NCBI GenBank assembly: GCA_016876035.1
Contig: VGOE01000008.1
Span: 1 to 48,768 of the forward strand
Source of the DNA: Chloroflexota bacterium
Lineage (GTDB): Bacteria > Chloroflexota > Dehalococcoidia > UBA2247 > RBG-13-53-26
DNA: 48,768 bases
Reading direction: 5' to 3'
Positions 17,703 through 26,658 of the stretch are shown piece after piece. A program made the translations under genes and the position numbers. The notes beneath the pieces are model-generated. The model was given only the letters and a program-made list of their open reading frames with translations, did no database searches and had not been told where the DNA came from. The number at the start of each line of letters is the position of its first letter. Position 1 is the first letter of the stretch.

Positions 17703-19043
17703 TTGAGGATAATTACGGATATTGAGTCTGCCAAGGTTAGCTTACTGAGACGGCTTCCGCTGGAGCTACAAGAGATTCCGGCAGGGTTGAAGCAGAAGAT
17801 CAAGGAAGTGTTCCATGAGGAGCTGACCCCACAGCAAGTAGTGCAGAGAATCGTGGCCGAAGTCCGTGCCAAGGGCGATTCAGCCCTCTTTGATTACAAC
17901 AGGCGGATTGATGGGGTGGAGTCAACTGACTTGCAGGTGAAGAAAGACGAAATTGCTCAAGCCTATTCCAGGGTGAGCCAGGAACTTGTCTCTGCCCTAA
18001 ACTTGGCTGCACAGAGGATCAGGGCGTTTCACAGCAAGTATAAGCGCCAAAGCTGGATGGATTTCGGTGAGGGAGGCCTGGGACAGAGAGTTTACCCCCT
18101 GGAGAGGGTTGGGGTCTATGTTCCCGGGGGGACAGCCTCTTACCCTTCCACAGTGCTGATGGCAGCTATCCCGGCTAAGGTAGCAGGGGTACCGGAAGTC
18201 ATCGTCACTGTCCCGTCGCCGAGAGGGGTGGTGCCCCCAGCTACGCTGGTGGCGGCAGATATTGCTCAAGTTGGCGGTATTTTCAAGGTTGGCGGTGCTC
18301 AAGCCATTGCTGCCCTGGCCTACGGTACCCAATCTATTCCCAAAGTGGACAAAATATGTGGGCCAGGGAACATTTTCGTTCAGCTAGCCAAGAAACTAGT
18401 CTATGGTGTAGTCGATATCGATGGGTTGTATGGACCCACCGAGTTGACTATCATTGCCGATGAGACTGCCAACCCAGCTCTTTGTGCTGCTGATCTCCTG
18501 GCTCAGGCAGAACATGACCTGCTGGCTGCAGCGATCTTGATCACAAACTCACCAGAGCTGGCAACCAAGGTCAGTCAGGAGGTAGAGGATAGGCTAGCTC
18601 GGTTGGAGCGGCGGGTGATCACTAGCTTTTCGTTGGAAAGTCGAGGTGGCATAATAGTAGTCGGCGATATAGAGCAAGCTGCGGAGTTAGTAAACTACTA
18701 TGCCCCGGAGCATCTCTCTTTGGTGATGCGGGATCCCTGGGCCTATCTGGATAGAATCAAAAGCGCTGGAGCTGTGTTCATTGGCGAGGACTCGCCACAA
18801 GTCATAGGTGACTATGTTGCTGGACCAAGCCACGTCTTACCTACAGGCGGCACCGCCCGCTTTGGTTCACCTCTAGGCACAGATGATTTCCTCAAAATCA
18901 CCAGCGTTTTGGCTATAAATAGAGAGACTCTAGAAAAGATAGGCCCGATGGCGGCAACCATAGCCCGTGCAGAAGGATTTGATGGGCACGCCCGTGCTGT
19001 AGAAATCAGGTTGGCTAATGACTCGGAAATGCGTGTAGAATAG
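17703..19043 (+). CDS. hisD: Histidinol dehydrogenase
   Basis: Zinc enzyme making histidine from histidinol with two NAD+. The 446-residue product carries the family landmarks: ERVGVYVPGGTASYPSTVLMAAIPAKVAGV, GGAQAIAALAYGT, and KICGPGNIFVQLAKKLVYG. ADLLAQAEHD and the C-terminal AGPSHVLPTGGTARFGSPLGTDDF also fit, as do the zinc-binding Gln/His segments. The start is TTG 17703, with GAGGAG upstream. No other his gene is in the window, so the pathway is dispersed. The stop overlaps the next gene by 1 base. Confidence 0.96.
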   Translation: MRIITDIESAKVSLLRRLPLELQEIPAGLKQKIKEVFHEELTPQQVVQRIVAEVRAKGDSALFDYNRRIDGVESTDLQVKKDEIAQAYSRVSQELVSALNLAAQRIRAFHSKYKRQSWMDFGEGGLGQRVYPLERVGVYVPGGTASYPSTVLMAAIPAKVAGVPEVIVTVPSPRGVVPPATLVAADIAQVGGIFKVGGAQAIAALAYGTQSIPKVDKICGPGNIFVQLAKKLVYGVVDIDGLYGPTELTIIADETANPALCAADLLAQAEHDLLAAAILITNSPELATKVSQEVEDRLARLERRVITSFSLESRGGIIVVGDIEQAAELVNYYAPEHLSLVMRDPWAYLDRIKSAGAVFIGEDSPQVIGDYVAGPSHVLPTGGTARFGSPLGTDDFLKITSVLAINRETLEKIGPMAATIARAEGFDGHARAVEIRLANDSEMRVE

Positions 19044-19924
19044 TGGATGAGCGAGGTGTCTGTGTGACGGAAGAAAAGCGTGTCGTTGGCGTCCGTTTTA
19101 GACGAGCGGGGAGAGTCTACTACTTCGACCCCGGCGGAATCAAGCTAGAGGTGAATGACCGTGTTGTAGTGGAGACGGAACACGGTCTCAAGATCGGTAA
19201 AGTAGCTATTGCCCCCAAGCAGGTAATAGCAAGCCAGCTGACCGAACCACTGAAACCGGTACTCCGTAAGGGAAGCCCTGAAGACCTACAACGGGAAGAC
19301 CAGGCGAGGCATAGCGAACAAGCAGCTCTTTCTAAGTGCCAGGAGTTGGCTCAGAAGTACCAGCTACCAGTAAAATTGCTTGATGCTGAAAGCAACCTTG
19401 ATAACAGCTACATTACAATCTTCTTCAGCGCCGAAGGAAGGGTTGACTTTCGGCAACTGGTTCGGGAGCTGGCGGCTTCTCTAAAGACCAGGGTAGAACT
19501 TCACCAGGTGGGACCAAGGGATAAGACGAAGCTAATGGGAGGGATTGGCAAATGTGGCTGTCCCTTATGTTGTGCTACCTTCTTGACTGAATTCAATCCC
19601 TTGTCTATCAAGATAGCTAAGGAGCAGAACCTTTCTCTTGAGCCAGCTAAGATCTCTGGCGTCTGCGGCCGCTTGCTTTGCTGCCTTGGCTATGAAAGAG
19701 ACTTGTACCGCGCCATGAAGGAGAAATTGCCTCCCGTGGGCCAGCAGGTAGTTACACCTTTAGGCGAAGGAAATGTGACGGCGACTAATCCACTCAAGGA
19801 AACGGTCACAGTGGCGATGGAGAGCCAAGTGACGGTGGAGTTTCCTGCTGCTGATGTCAGAAGAAAAGAGCCTACTGCTGGAGTCGGGGATAGGAAATCA
19901 GCACCGAAGCCCTCCAAGCACTAG
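19043..19924 (+). CDS. ricT: PSP1/RicT-like protein
   Basis: A 293-residue PSP1-domain protein. In Bacillus the relative RicT (YaaT) joins RicA and RicF in an Fe-S complex that aids RNA processing by RNase Y. Visible features are VVGVRFRRAGRVYYFDPGG, VVVETEHGLKIGKV, the Cys-rich GKCGCPLCCATFLTEFNPLSIKIAKEQ, and SGVCGRLLCCLGYE. The Cys pattern supports Fe-S binding. The C-terminal tail is basic and low in complexity. The start is GTG 19043, overlapping the hisD stop; GTG 19064 is an alternative. The end overlaps the convergent HNH gene by 4 bases. Confidence 0.88.
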   Translation: MDERGVCVTEEKRVVGVRFRRAGRVYYFDPGGIKLEVNDRVVVETEHGLKIGKVAIAPKQVIASQLTEPLKPVLRKGSPEDLQREDQARHSEQAALSKCQELAQKYQLPVKLLDAESNLDNSYITIFFSAEGRVDFRQLVRELAASLKTRVELHQVGPRDKTKLMGGIGKCGCPLCCATFLTEFNPLSIKIAKEQNLSLEPAKISGVCGRLLCCLGYERDLYRAMKEKLPPVGQQVVTPLGEGNVTATNPLKETVTVAMESQVTVEFPAADVRRKEPTAGVGDRKSAPKPSKH

Positions 19925-20436
19925 CCAGCTTCTGGAAGGAACTTACGCCATTCTCTGTAGGTGCGGAGGTACTGGTAAGGGACGCAGAAGCTGGTCGGTG
20001 GCGGAGGTACTGGATTTCGGATGAGTTTCATCCCTGCTTCTGCTGGCGTCCGCCCTGCTTTGCGCCGATTGCAAGAGAAGCAACAACTGACAACATTTTC
20101 CCAGCTATGTTGGCCACCTCGACTGCGCGGGATAACATGGTCCAAAGTCAACTCTTTGGTCTCTCGTCTGCAGTACTGGCAAGTATGTCTGTCCCGATTG
20201 AACACTTCGAAACGAGTTAGCTTCCTCTGAAACCGAGGACGTCTGACCGAGTAAGCAAGGCGGACTACGGAGGGGATGGGAAGAGAACAGCTGATAGCAT
20301 GTATCGTTCCCAAACCATTTTCTACTACCTCAGCCTTGCCTCGAAGCACCAAGACTAGTGCTCTTCGAACCCGGCAGATATTTATTGGCTGGTAGTCTTG
20401 GTTCAGAACGAGAACCGGAATATTTATGGTCTCCAC
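19921..20436 (-). CDS. HNH endonuclease
   Basis: A 171-residue protein. The nuclease core is FNRDRHTCQYC, LTLDHVIPRSRGGQHSWENVVSCCFSCNRRKAGRTP: two CxxC zinc knuckles around the DH..N..N active-site pattern (residues about 86-130). The N-terminal 70 residues (PVLVLNQDYQPINICRVRRALVLVLRGKAEVVE) are the usual leader region of this chromosomal HNH family. The role is unknown. The start is GTG 20436, preceded by GGAG. It is convergent with ricT, so the two mRNAs share only their last four bases. Confidence 0.85.
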   Translation of the reverse strand: METINIPVLVLNQDYQPINICRVRRALVLVLRGKAEVVENGLGTIHAISCSLPIPSVVRLAYSVRRPRFQRKLTRFEVFNRDRHTCQYCRRETKELTLDHVIPRSRGGQHSWENVVSCCFSCNRRKAGRTPAEAGMKLIRNPVPPPPTSFCVPYQYLRTYREWRKFLPEAG

Positions 20437-20824
20437 GGCTCTCCAGATAGGGCTACCGACAGACCTTTTCGGGGCCTGCAGCGAGATATCTCATCATGCC
20501 CTCACTCTAACAGTCCCTTAGACTGCTCCATTTTACTGAAGGGGATTCATAAGTGCAAGTTGATAACGCAGCCCAAAATCAGCGACTGAGGATTTAGTGT
20601 TATGGAAATACCCAGGCAGGCCCATGGTGGCAGTGATTTCTGGGATTCTCTTCGGCGGCGTTACGGTGAAACTCAGCTCCAGCGGCCACGTGGAAGGCTG
20701 TTTTGGCGGCTTCAGTTGCCTTTTGACGAGCCCGCAATCGCACGGCCGACGTAGCTCCGCCTTCCCCTCGCCAGAGCTGTGAGTTCGTTCAGAAACATGT
20801 GAGACATCAGACGACTTCACGGGG
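20437..20824. other. 388-base spacer with no supported gene
   Basis: Between the HNH gene and the glycyl radical enzyme promoter I find no convincing gene. A minus-strand open frame (20533-20964) runs through the promoter and start of the enzyme gene and has no recognisable motif, so I do not call it. The HNH promoter should lie here, but I could not pick it with confidence. Confidence 0.5.
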
Positions 20825-20853
20825 TTGACGTCGCTGTCATTATGGGGCATACT
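20825..20853 (+). promoter_or_regulatory. Promoter for the glycyl radical enzyme gene
   Basis: TTGACG (20825-20830) and CATACT (20848-20853) are spaced by exactly 17 bases. The leader to ATG 20942 would be about 80 nt and contains a small GTTTC-GAGA-GAAAC hairpin near 20900. This supports separate control of the enzyme from the facing minus-strand cluster. Confidence 0.55.
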
Positions 20854-20941
20854 GAGTAAGAACATAATCGCTGAACAATAAGGGGGCTTGCATTGCTGTT
20901 TCGAGAGAAACGCTGCCAATAGCAGCAGAGGAGGTTGGGCT

Positions 20942-23440
20942 ATGGCTACTACAACAGTAGGCACAACAACTTACGGATCGACTTCGCGAACACAACGTTT
21001 GAGGGCAAGAAGGATCTATCCTGGGGTGGCCGCTGAGGCAGTAGAATGCACCAAGGAGGAGCGAACGTCTGGTCAACTGGACTATCTGAGAGGGATCAAG
21101 ACCCACCTGCGCACCTTCTCCAAGATATGCCCTGAGCGGGCACGCTTGTTGACCGAGGGTTACCGGGAGAGTGAAGGCGAGCCAGAGGTCATCCGTCGAG
21201 CCAAGGCCGTGGCCAATATTCTGGACAAGATGACCATCTACATTGAAGATGATGAGTTAATTGTAGGTAACTACGCCTCGTCGCCGGGCGCCCTGCCCAC
21301 ATTCCCAGAGTGGGACTACATCTGGCTGGACGCAGCGATTTCCTCTGGGGGCTTCTATGCCCAGAGGGTGAGCAAGGAAGAAGCCAAGGAACTTCAGAAG
21401 ATTCACACCTATTGGAAGGGAAAATCGTTCCGTGACCGAGTCTTGGCAGGGCTGCCACCTGACTTGGCTGAGTGGATGGGCTTCAGCGGGCCGCTATACA
21501 TAGACACCTTTATAGAGGGTGCTGCTCATGGCCACAAAAGGCTGTTGCAAATTGGCCAGAACGGGATTATCAAGATGTGCCGAGATAAGCTGGCAGAGGT
21601 CAGGCAGCAGGGGGTAAAAGGCAAGACAGCCAGGGAGTACATGGATCAAGTAGCCAACCTGGAGGCAATGATTATTGCCAACGAAGCCTTTGGCCGTTTC
21701 GGCCAGCGCTATGCTAAGCTGGCCAGGAAGATGGCTACGAAGGAGAACAACCCTGCCAGAAGAAAGGAACTGGAGAAGATTGCCGAGGTGTGCGACTGGG
21801 TTCCAGCGAATCCGCCACGCAATTTCTGGGAGGCACTACAGTCCTTCTTCTTCTCGCATATTATCCGATCAGCAATTGAATACTACGGTACTGGGAGCGG
21901 GACGAGGTTTGACGTTGCCATGTATCCTTTCTACAAAAAGGACAGAGAAGAGGGGGGGATTACCCGTGAGGAAGCGTTAGAGTTGCTGGAATGCCTCTGG
22001 GTGAAAATGGAAGGGATCAGTTCCCTGCGTCCTCCAGAGGGCGAGCTGGTTTCGGTTGGCAGCAGTCAATTTCAGACTTTCACCCTGGGTGGGGTAGATG
22101 AAAAAGGCAAGGACGCAACCAATGAGATGTCCTACATGTGCCTGGGTGCCAGCATGAATATACGGACTATCCAGCCGACGCTGGTTATCCGCTATCACCC
22201 CAAAATAGACCCAGGATTCATTGATAGGGCTATAGATTTGCTCCATACCGGCATTGGCTTCCCATCCTTTAACAGTGATTCTCAAGCCATCCCTATGCTG
22301 TTGAGGCGGGGGGTTCCTCCGAATGAGGTCTGGGACTGGACTGTGGGGGGTTGCGTCCAGTGGATCATTCCTGATAAGAACCAGGGGCTGGGTCCTGCCC
22401 TTGTGGGCTTCTTGAGTGTGGCCAAGTGTCTGGATCTAGCCTTGAACGATGGCTACTGCAGGTTCTTGAGTAGGCAGCTAGGGCCGCACACCGGCGACCC
22501 CCGTAAATTCAGGAGCATCGAAGATTTCAAAGAGGCCTACCTCAAGCAGGTCAACTTCTTCGTTGATAAGATGGTGCAGATCCACCACATTGAGGAAGAG
22601 CTAAAGCGTACCTATCTGAAGCGACCTCTCATATCAGCGCATTTGGATGGCTGTATAGAGCAAGGCAAGGATGGCAGGGACTTCGTTCCTTACAATGGGT
22701 GGGCCGTAGAAAACAATATCAAGGTAGCCGGCATGATCAATGTGGCTGACTCCCTCACAGTGATCAAGAAGTTGGTTTTCGAGGACAGGGTGGCGACGAT
22801 CGAGGGTTTGCTGGAAGCGGTACGTAATGACTGGGAAGGAAAAGAGGATTTGAGGCAGGAGTGTCTCAGGATCCCGAAATACGGCAATGACGATGACTAT
22901 GCTGACGAGATGGCCCAGTGGGTACACTATGCCACGCAAGCTGAGGTAAGGAAATTCAAATGTTACTCGGGCACCGAGCTGTGGATAGAGGGCAGCGTTA
23001 TTTCTGCCTACTACGCCTTGGGCCGGTTCTGTCCGGCCACTCCAGACGGACGGAAAGACAGCCAGCCCTTCGCTGACGGTACTGGATCGCCCACGGCTGG
23101 AGCGGATACTCACGGCCCGACGGCGACCTTGTGCTCTTTAGGTAAAATAGATATCCATAGAGCCCACGGCATGCTGTTTAACCAGAAGTTTATGCCCCAC
23201 AGCCTGGAAGGGGAGAACAAGAAATTATTCGCCCACTACCTGAGAACCTGGTATGACTTGGGAATCTATCATGTTCAGTTCAACGTAGTGGATAGGGCGG
23301 TTCTCCTTCATGCCCAGGCACATCCCGAAAAGTACCCGGATCTGGTGGTACGGGTGGCTGGCTACAGCGCTTACTGGGCAGACCTGGGTAAACCGCTACA
23401 GGACGATATTATCAGACGAACAGAGCAGTGCCTCGCCTAG
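20942..23440 (+). CDS. Glycyl radical enzyme of unknown substrate (PFL-like)
   Basis: An 832-residue oxygen-sensitive radical enzyme. The glycyl radical motif is RVAGYSAYW with Gly807; the thiyl cysteine is Cys471 in VGGCVQW. The N-terminal PFL domain shows TEGYRESEGEPEVIRRAKAVANIL and DDELIVGNYASSPGALPTFPEW. Lyases and decarboxylases I recall have Cys-x-Glu at the active cysteine; here it is Cys-Val-Gln (Gln473), so the acid residue is missing. ATG 20942 follows GAGGAGG; upstream in-frame codons lack a Shine-Dalgarno. It is likely a C-C, C-N or C-O lyase, a decarboxylase or an addition enzyme. No radical SAM activase is in the window. Confidence 0.93.
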   Translation: MATTTVGTTTYGSTSRTQRLRARRIYPGVAAEAVECTKEERTSGQLDYLRGIKTHLRTFSKICPERARLLTEGYRESEGEPEVIRRAKAVANILDKMTIYIEDDELIVGNYASSPGALPTFPEWDYIWLDAAISSGGFYAQRVSKEEAKELQKIHTYWKGKSFRDRVLAGLPPDLAEWMGFSGPLYIDTFIEGAAHGHKRLLQIGQNGIIKMCRDKLAEVRQQGVKGKTAREYMDQVANLEAMIIANEAFGRFGQRYAKLARKMATKENNPARRKELEKIAEVCDWVPANPPRNFWEALQSFFFSHIIRSAIEYYGTGSGTRFDVAMYPFYKKDREEGGITREEALELLECLWVKMEGISSLRPPEGELVSVGSSQFQTFTLGGVDEKGKDATNEMSYMCLGASMNIRTIQPTLVIRYHPKIDPGFIDRAIDLLHTGIGFPSFNSDSQAIPMLLRRGVPPNEVWDWTVGGCVQWIIPDKNQGLGPALVGFLSVAKCLDLALNDGYCRFLSRQLGPHTGDPRKFRSIEDFKEAYLKQVNFFVDKMVQIHHIEEELKRTYLKRPLISAHLDGCIEQGKDGRDFVPYNGWAVENNIKVAGMINVADSLTVIKKLVFEDRVATIEGLLEAVRNDWEGKEDLRQECLRIPKYGNDDDYADEMAQWVHYATQAEVRKFKCYSGTELWIEGSVISAYYALGRFCPATPDGRKDSQPFADGTGSPTAGADTHGPTATLCSLGKIDIHRAHGMLFNQKFMPHSLEGENKKLFAHYLRTWYDLGIYHVQFNVVDRAVLLHAQAHPEKYPDLVVRVAGYSAYWADLGKPLQDDIIRRTEQCLA

Positions 23441-23585
23441 CTGCTGCTCTAAGCTCCTGATGCGGTACCATAGTTGGATCTGTGCTTCGTCCGGTGAATG
23501 ACCTGCGCCCGATTCTTGTGCCACCCAGATAGCTGGATTTTGGGCTCAGGTCGTTGGTTGTTCCGGGCACCTGCACGACAGAATG

Positions 23586-24965
23586 CTACTCTGCCGAGCC
23601 GTATCTGGCAATGGCGTCTTCCAGAAGCGACAGCAGCCCATGATCGCCTTCAGTCACAAACCTTCCCGTTGACCATGCCTCAAGGCGATTGAGTTGGCCG
23701 CTCTGAATCGCTTTCCAATCAGCCAGCGCCACCTTAATGGCACAACTTGGATTTTCGACGCAGCCCTGATGCCGAGACACCTTTCCCTTATCCGATAACA
23801 GGTAGCAGTCATATCCGCCGGGCCCGGTGAAGTGGAATTGCACCGTTACGGTAAGCTGGTTGATGTCCACCTTTTCCTCTGCGTACGGGTCGGGCCCAGG
23901 CGAGGGCAATCCCAGAAGTTTGGACAGATGTTGGGTCGAGAAGTTGTTCAGTATCATCTCGTCTGGAATAGGTATCCCTCGACTCCGCATGTTCTTCAAG
24001 CTGGCGATTACTGTCATCCCGTACCGGAAAGTCGTGAAGACTTCATTGTAAAAGAGGTTCTTGGCTCTCCATCCGGTGAGTTCTTCATAGCGACGTACGA
24101 TCTCTTCAGCGGTGGGCGTACCTTCAAGCGGCGGAAGACCATAGCCCTTGCTGAGTGCTTTGTCAATAGTGAAGAACCAGACCAGGTCTGCCTCTGGGTC
24201 GCCTATGAAGGCCATCTCCCAGTCCATGATGGCTAGCACATTGCGATCTGGCCTGCTGTAAAGCGTGTTTCCAATGCGTCCGTCTCCCCAACATAGCGTA
24301 ACACGCTCGGGAACGTAAGAGTTTTTCTTCAGCCAGGCCACGGTAGCTTCCATGGTGGGATGTGTCTCTTCGGGACTGTCCTTGGTCCAGTTCAGATGTC
24401 GTTCCCAGTAGGCGAGTTGCCGATCCACGGGGTCCGTGCCAGGTCCGGGGGCCCCTACGAAGTCCAGCCCCAGTCGCCTCCAATCAAGTTTGTGCACCTT
24501 GCCCATTGCCTCCAGGGAACCCCAGAATATTTTCCTCCTCATCTCAGGTGTGGCATCAAAATACATCCCCGTGCCATGATAGGATGGGTAGTCCTGAGGT
24601 ACATCCCCTTCGAGTTTCTTCATCAGGAAGAATGGCACACCAATGACCGACGGGCCCTCCTGTAGCCACAGCATCTCAGCCACAGGTACATCGGTATTCT
24701 CCTTCAGTATTTTCATAACGTTAAACTGAAGGGCCAGATCATACTCGGGAAACACTCCTCGACTGCGTGGTGCAGCACGGAGAACCACTCCCATAGACTT
24801 CGGTTGTCCGGCGTCTTCCCAGTTCAGATCAAAAAGGTATGTTTCGCTGGACAGCCCCATTCCCGGCTTGCGCAGGTTGGATATGGAGACGTTCCGGGCT
24901 TTGGGCATTTTCGCCTGTATCCAAGTAGTGAGATTGGCCTGCATTTCGGATAGGTCTTGTACCAT
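23586..24965 (-). CDS. APH-type phosphotransferase fused to an SCP2 sterol-carrier domain
   Basis: A 459-residue protein. Residues 1-340 are an aminoglycoside phosphotransferase-like kinase: GMGLSSETYLFDLNW, VVLRAAPRS, LCWGDGRIGNTLY near residue 226, and AIMDWEMAFIGDPEADLVWF. The catalytic-loop His is Trp226 here (WGD instead of HGD). Residues from about 355 to 459 look like an SCP2 lipid-binding domain (VTVQFHFTGPGGYDCYLLSDKGKVSRHQG, then CAIKVALADWKAIQSGQL). ATG 24965 follows AAGGAGGG. The kinase domain resembles the ACAD10/11 group, which phosphorylates hydroxyacyl groups; a hydrophobic hydroxylated substrate is inferred. It is the last gene of the minus cluster. Confidence 0.82.
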   Translation of the reverse strand: MVQDLSEMQANLTTWIQAKMPKARNVSISNLRKPGMGLSSETYLFDLNWEDAGQPKSMGVVLRAAPRSRGVFPEYDLALQFNVMKILKENTDVPVAEMLWLQEGPSVIGVPFFLMKKLEGDVPQDYPSYHGTGMYFDATPEMRRKIFWGSLEAMGKVHKLDWRRLGLDFVGAPGPGTDPVDRQLAYWERHLNWTKDSPEETHPTMEATVAWLKKNSYVPERVTLCWGDGRIGNTLYSRPDRNVLAIMDWEMAFIGDPEADLVWFFTIDKALSKGYGLPPLEGTPTAEEIVRRYEELTGWRAKNLFYNEVFTTFRYGMTVIASLKNMRSRGIPIPDEMILNNFSTQHLSKLLGLPSPGPDPYAEEKVDINQLTVTVQFHFTGPGGYDCYLLSDKGKVSRHQGCVENPSCAIKVALADWKAIQSGQLNRLEAWSTGRFVTEGDHGLLSLLEDAIARYGSAE

Positions 24966-25059
24966 TTTTGCTCCCTCCTTGCCTGATGCCTGACGGCAAC
25001 TAGCTCGGCATCCCACCGTATTTGTCGCCCATCACTCCCACCCACCGTCATTGGAAAGC

Positions 25060-25563
25060 CTAGAAGGCCACGGGCACCCCTTCTATGTGGGCCAGGCCGT
25101 GGTCTAACTGCTGCCTGATAGCAGCCCGTATCTGGCGTCTCAGGGACGAAACAGTCTCCTGGGGTAGAACGTTGCTCAGGGTATCCAGGCCTCTGACGGT
25201 GTCCACTAGAGCGCCTTTCAGCCGCGCGTTCTCTTCACTAAGGCTTGCCCCAGGGGCCCCCGCCCCTTTGAGGGTTACGGCAAGCTTCTCTATCAGTTCA
25301 CTCCTGACCTCGACCTGAGACAGTGTGTCTTTCCTCTGTAGTGCTTCCAGCACTCTGCCCAGAACCTCCCTCATCCCGTTGTTCTCATCAATCAGATCCC
25401 GACCCTTCTCCTCCACCGTATTTGCCAGAATACGCAGTGCTACAGAAGTCAAATATGTTTTCTGGATTAACAAGGGTTCGTTCAGTCCTGGCAACACGGC
25501 CTGTTCCAGGAATTCAGCACACTTCTCCAGAATCGGCTTCACCGGAAAGCAAGGTTCAGACAT
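25060..25563 (-). CDS. Helical hypothetical protein between two kinase genes
   Basis: A 167-residue product that I do not recognise. It looks almost entirely helical. Examples are FLEQAVLPGLNEPLLIQKTYLTSVALRILANTVEEKG, then long charged heptad-like stretches (SEENARLKGALVDTVRGLDTLSNVLP), and a C-terminal RRQIRAAIRQQLDHGLAHIEG. It has no signal peptide or membrane span. A GGAGGAGATC Shine-Dalgarno sits before ATG 25563. It lies 28 bases downstream of the second kinase and upstream of the SCP2 fusion, so a partner or stabilising role for these kinases is plausible but unproven. Confidence 0.75.
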   Translation of the reverse strand: MSEPCFPVKPILEKCAEFLEQAVLPGLNEPLLIQKTYLTSVALRILANTVEEKGRDLIDENNGMREVLGRVLEALQRKDTLSQVEVRSELIEKLAVTLKGAGAPGASLSEENARLKGALVDTVRGLDTLSNVLPQETVSSLRRQIRAAIRQQLDHGLAHIEGVPVAF

Positions 25564-25591
25564 TCGATCTCCTCCAGATCAGACTCCGTGT

Positions 25592-26593
25592 CTAGAATCC
25601 CAGCATCTCAGCCACCGCTTTGAAGATGCGGCGCGATAGCACTAAATGTGTAAATTGGTGCACTTCAAGCTTGTCAGACTCAAGAGCTGTCCTGATGGCG
25701 CCCAATTCGGCCACCGCCAGCTTGATGTAGCCCAATAGTTTCCAGAAAAAGAAACTCTCTTTACTCACTTTCAGCCCAGATGCCTTCTCGTAGGCCCTGA
25801 TGAACTCCTCATCGTCCCAGAAACCCCACCTCATGGTGTCATTCATCATGCAAGCAAACCCGAGGTCGCTGATAGGATCACCCAGGGAAGCCAACTCCCA
25901 GTCGAAGATAGCTACAATGTGGCCGTCGCGGCAGAACATATTAGCCGCAGTGTAGTCACCGTGACAGAGCGATGTCCGTTCAGCCGAAGGTATATTGTTT
26001 TTCAGCCAGACCAAGGCCTCTGTAAGCAGCGGCTGGGGGCCGTACTGGTTTCGCTCCATAGCCCATTGCCATCTTTCGATCTCTCTTTCAGCATGGTGCC
26101 GATCGCTTTGGGGTGGTTGCAGAGATGAAAAGCTGAGAGTTCGCCAGTCCAGGGAGTGGATTTTAGCCAGGTAATCAACATACTCCCGCTTCAACTGGGC
26201 CTGGAACTGGGGTTCACGTGGGTAGACAAACATCATCACCTCCCCGTCAACCTTGTCCATGACAAAGAAATGATGTCCAAGGACGCCACTGTTCATTTCC
26301 AGCCAGTGGATTTGAGGCACAGGAAGACCGCTGCGGTGAGCCGCCGTCATAGCCTCGTACTGGGGCCGAATATCATAGGAGGGAACAGGCCCCATTTCTG
26401 GCAACATTCTGATGACCAGAGTTTCAGAAACCGGCCCCCCTGTCTCTTGCCAGCTTGCGGTGAAGAAATAAGTCATGCTGGAATAGCCTCCCGCGACTCT
26501 ATTGAACTCCGTCACGACAAGCTGCTGCCGCTGTGGAAACTTCGTCCTGAGATATGCTTCTAGCCTTTCCTTGAGATTGGCTATTTCTGTCAC
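25592..26593 (-). CDS. APH family phosphotransferase (ACAD10/11-like kinase domain)
   Basis: A 333-residue stand-alone kinase-fold protein. Visible motifs are RVAGGYSSMTYFFTASW, the Lys-strand region LVIRMLPEMG, SLCHGDYTAANMF with the canonical HGD..N, and AIFDWELASLGDPISDLGF with the metal-binding Asp. It keeps the catalytic His that the neighbouring SCP2-fused kinase replaces with Trp. The start is GTG 26593, with GAGAGG upstream. Relatives act on small hydroxylated molecules or hydroxyacyl-CoA; the substrate here is unknown. Confidence 0.86.
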   Translation of the reverse strand: MTEIANLKERLEAYLRTKFPQRQQLVVTEFNRVAGGYSSMTYFFTASWQETGGPVSETLVIRMLPEMGPVPSYDIRPQYEAMTAAHRSGLPVPQIHWLEMNSGVLGHHFFVMDKVDGEVMMFVYPREPQFQAQLKREYVDYLAKIHSLDWRTLSFSSLQPPQSDRHHAEREIERWQWAMERNQYGPQPLLTEALVWLKNNIPSAERTSLCHGDYTAANMFCRDGHIVAIFDWELASLGDPISDLGFACMMNDTMRWGFWDDEEFIRAYEKASGLKVSKESFFFWKLLGYIKLAVAELGAIRTALESDKLEVHQFTHLVLSRRIFKAVAEMLGF

Positions 26594-26658
26594 GACATAC
26601 CTCTCTTATTACGTGATAAGCGTGCTCATGGGGTACTTACCACCCGAATCATTTCTCG

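Noticed and set aside
20533-20964. Minus-strand 143-codon frame upstream of the glycyl radical enzyme
   Set aside because: It runs through a well-formed promoter and the start of the enzyme gene, and its composition is Pro/Ser-rich without family resemblance.
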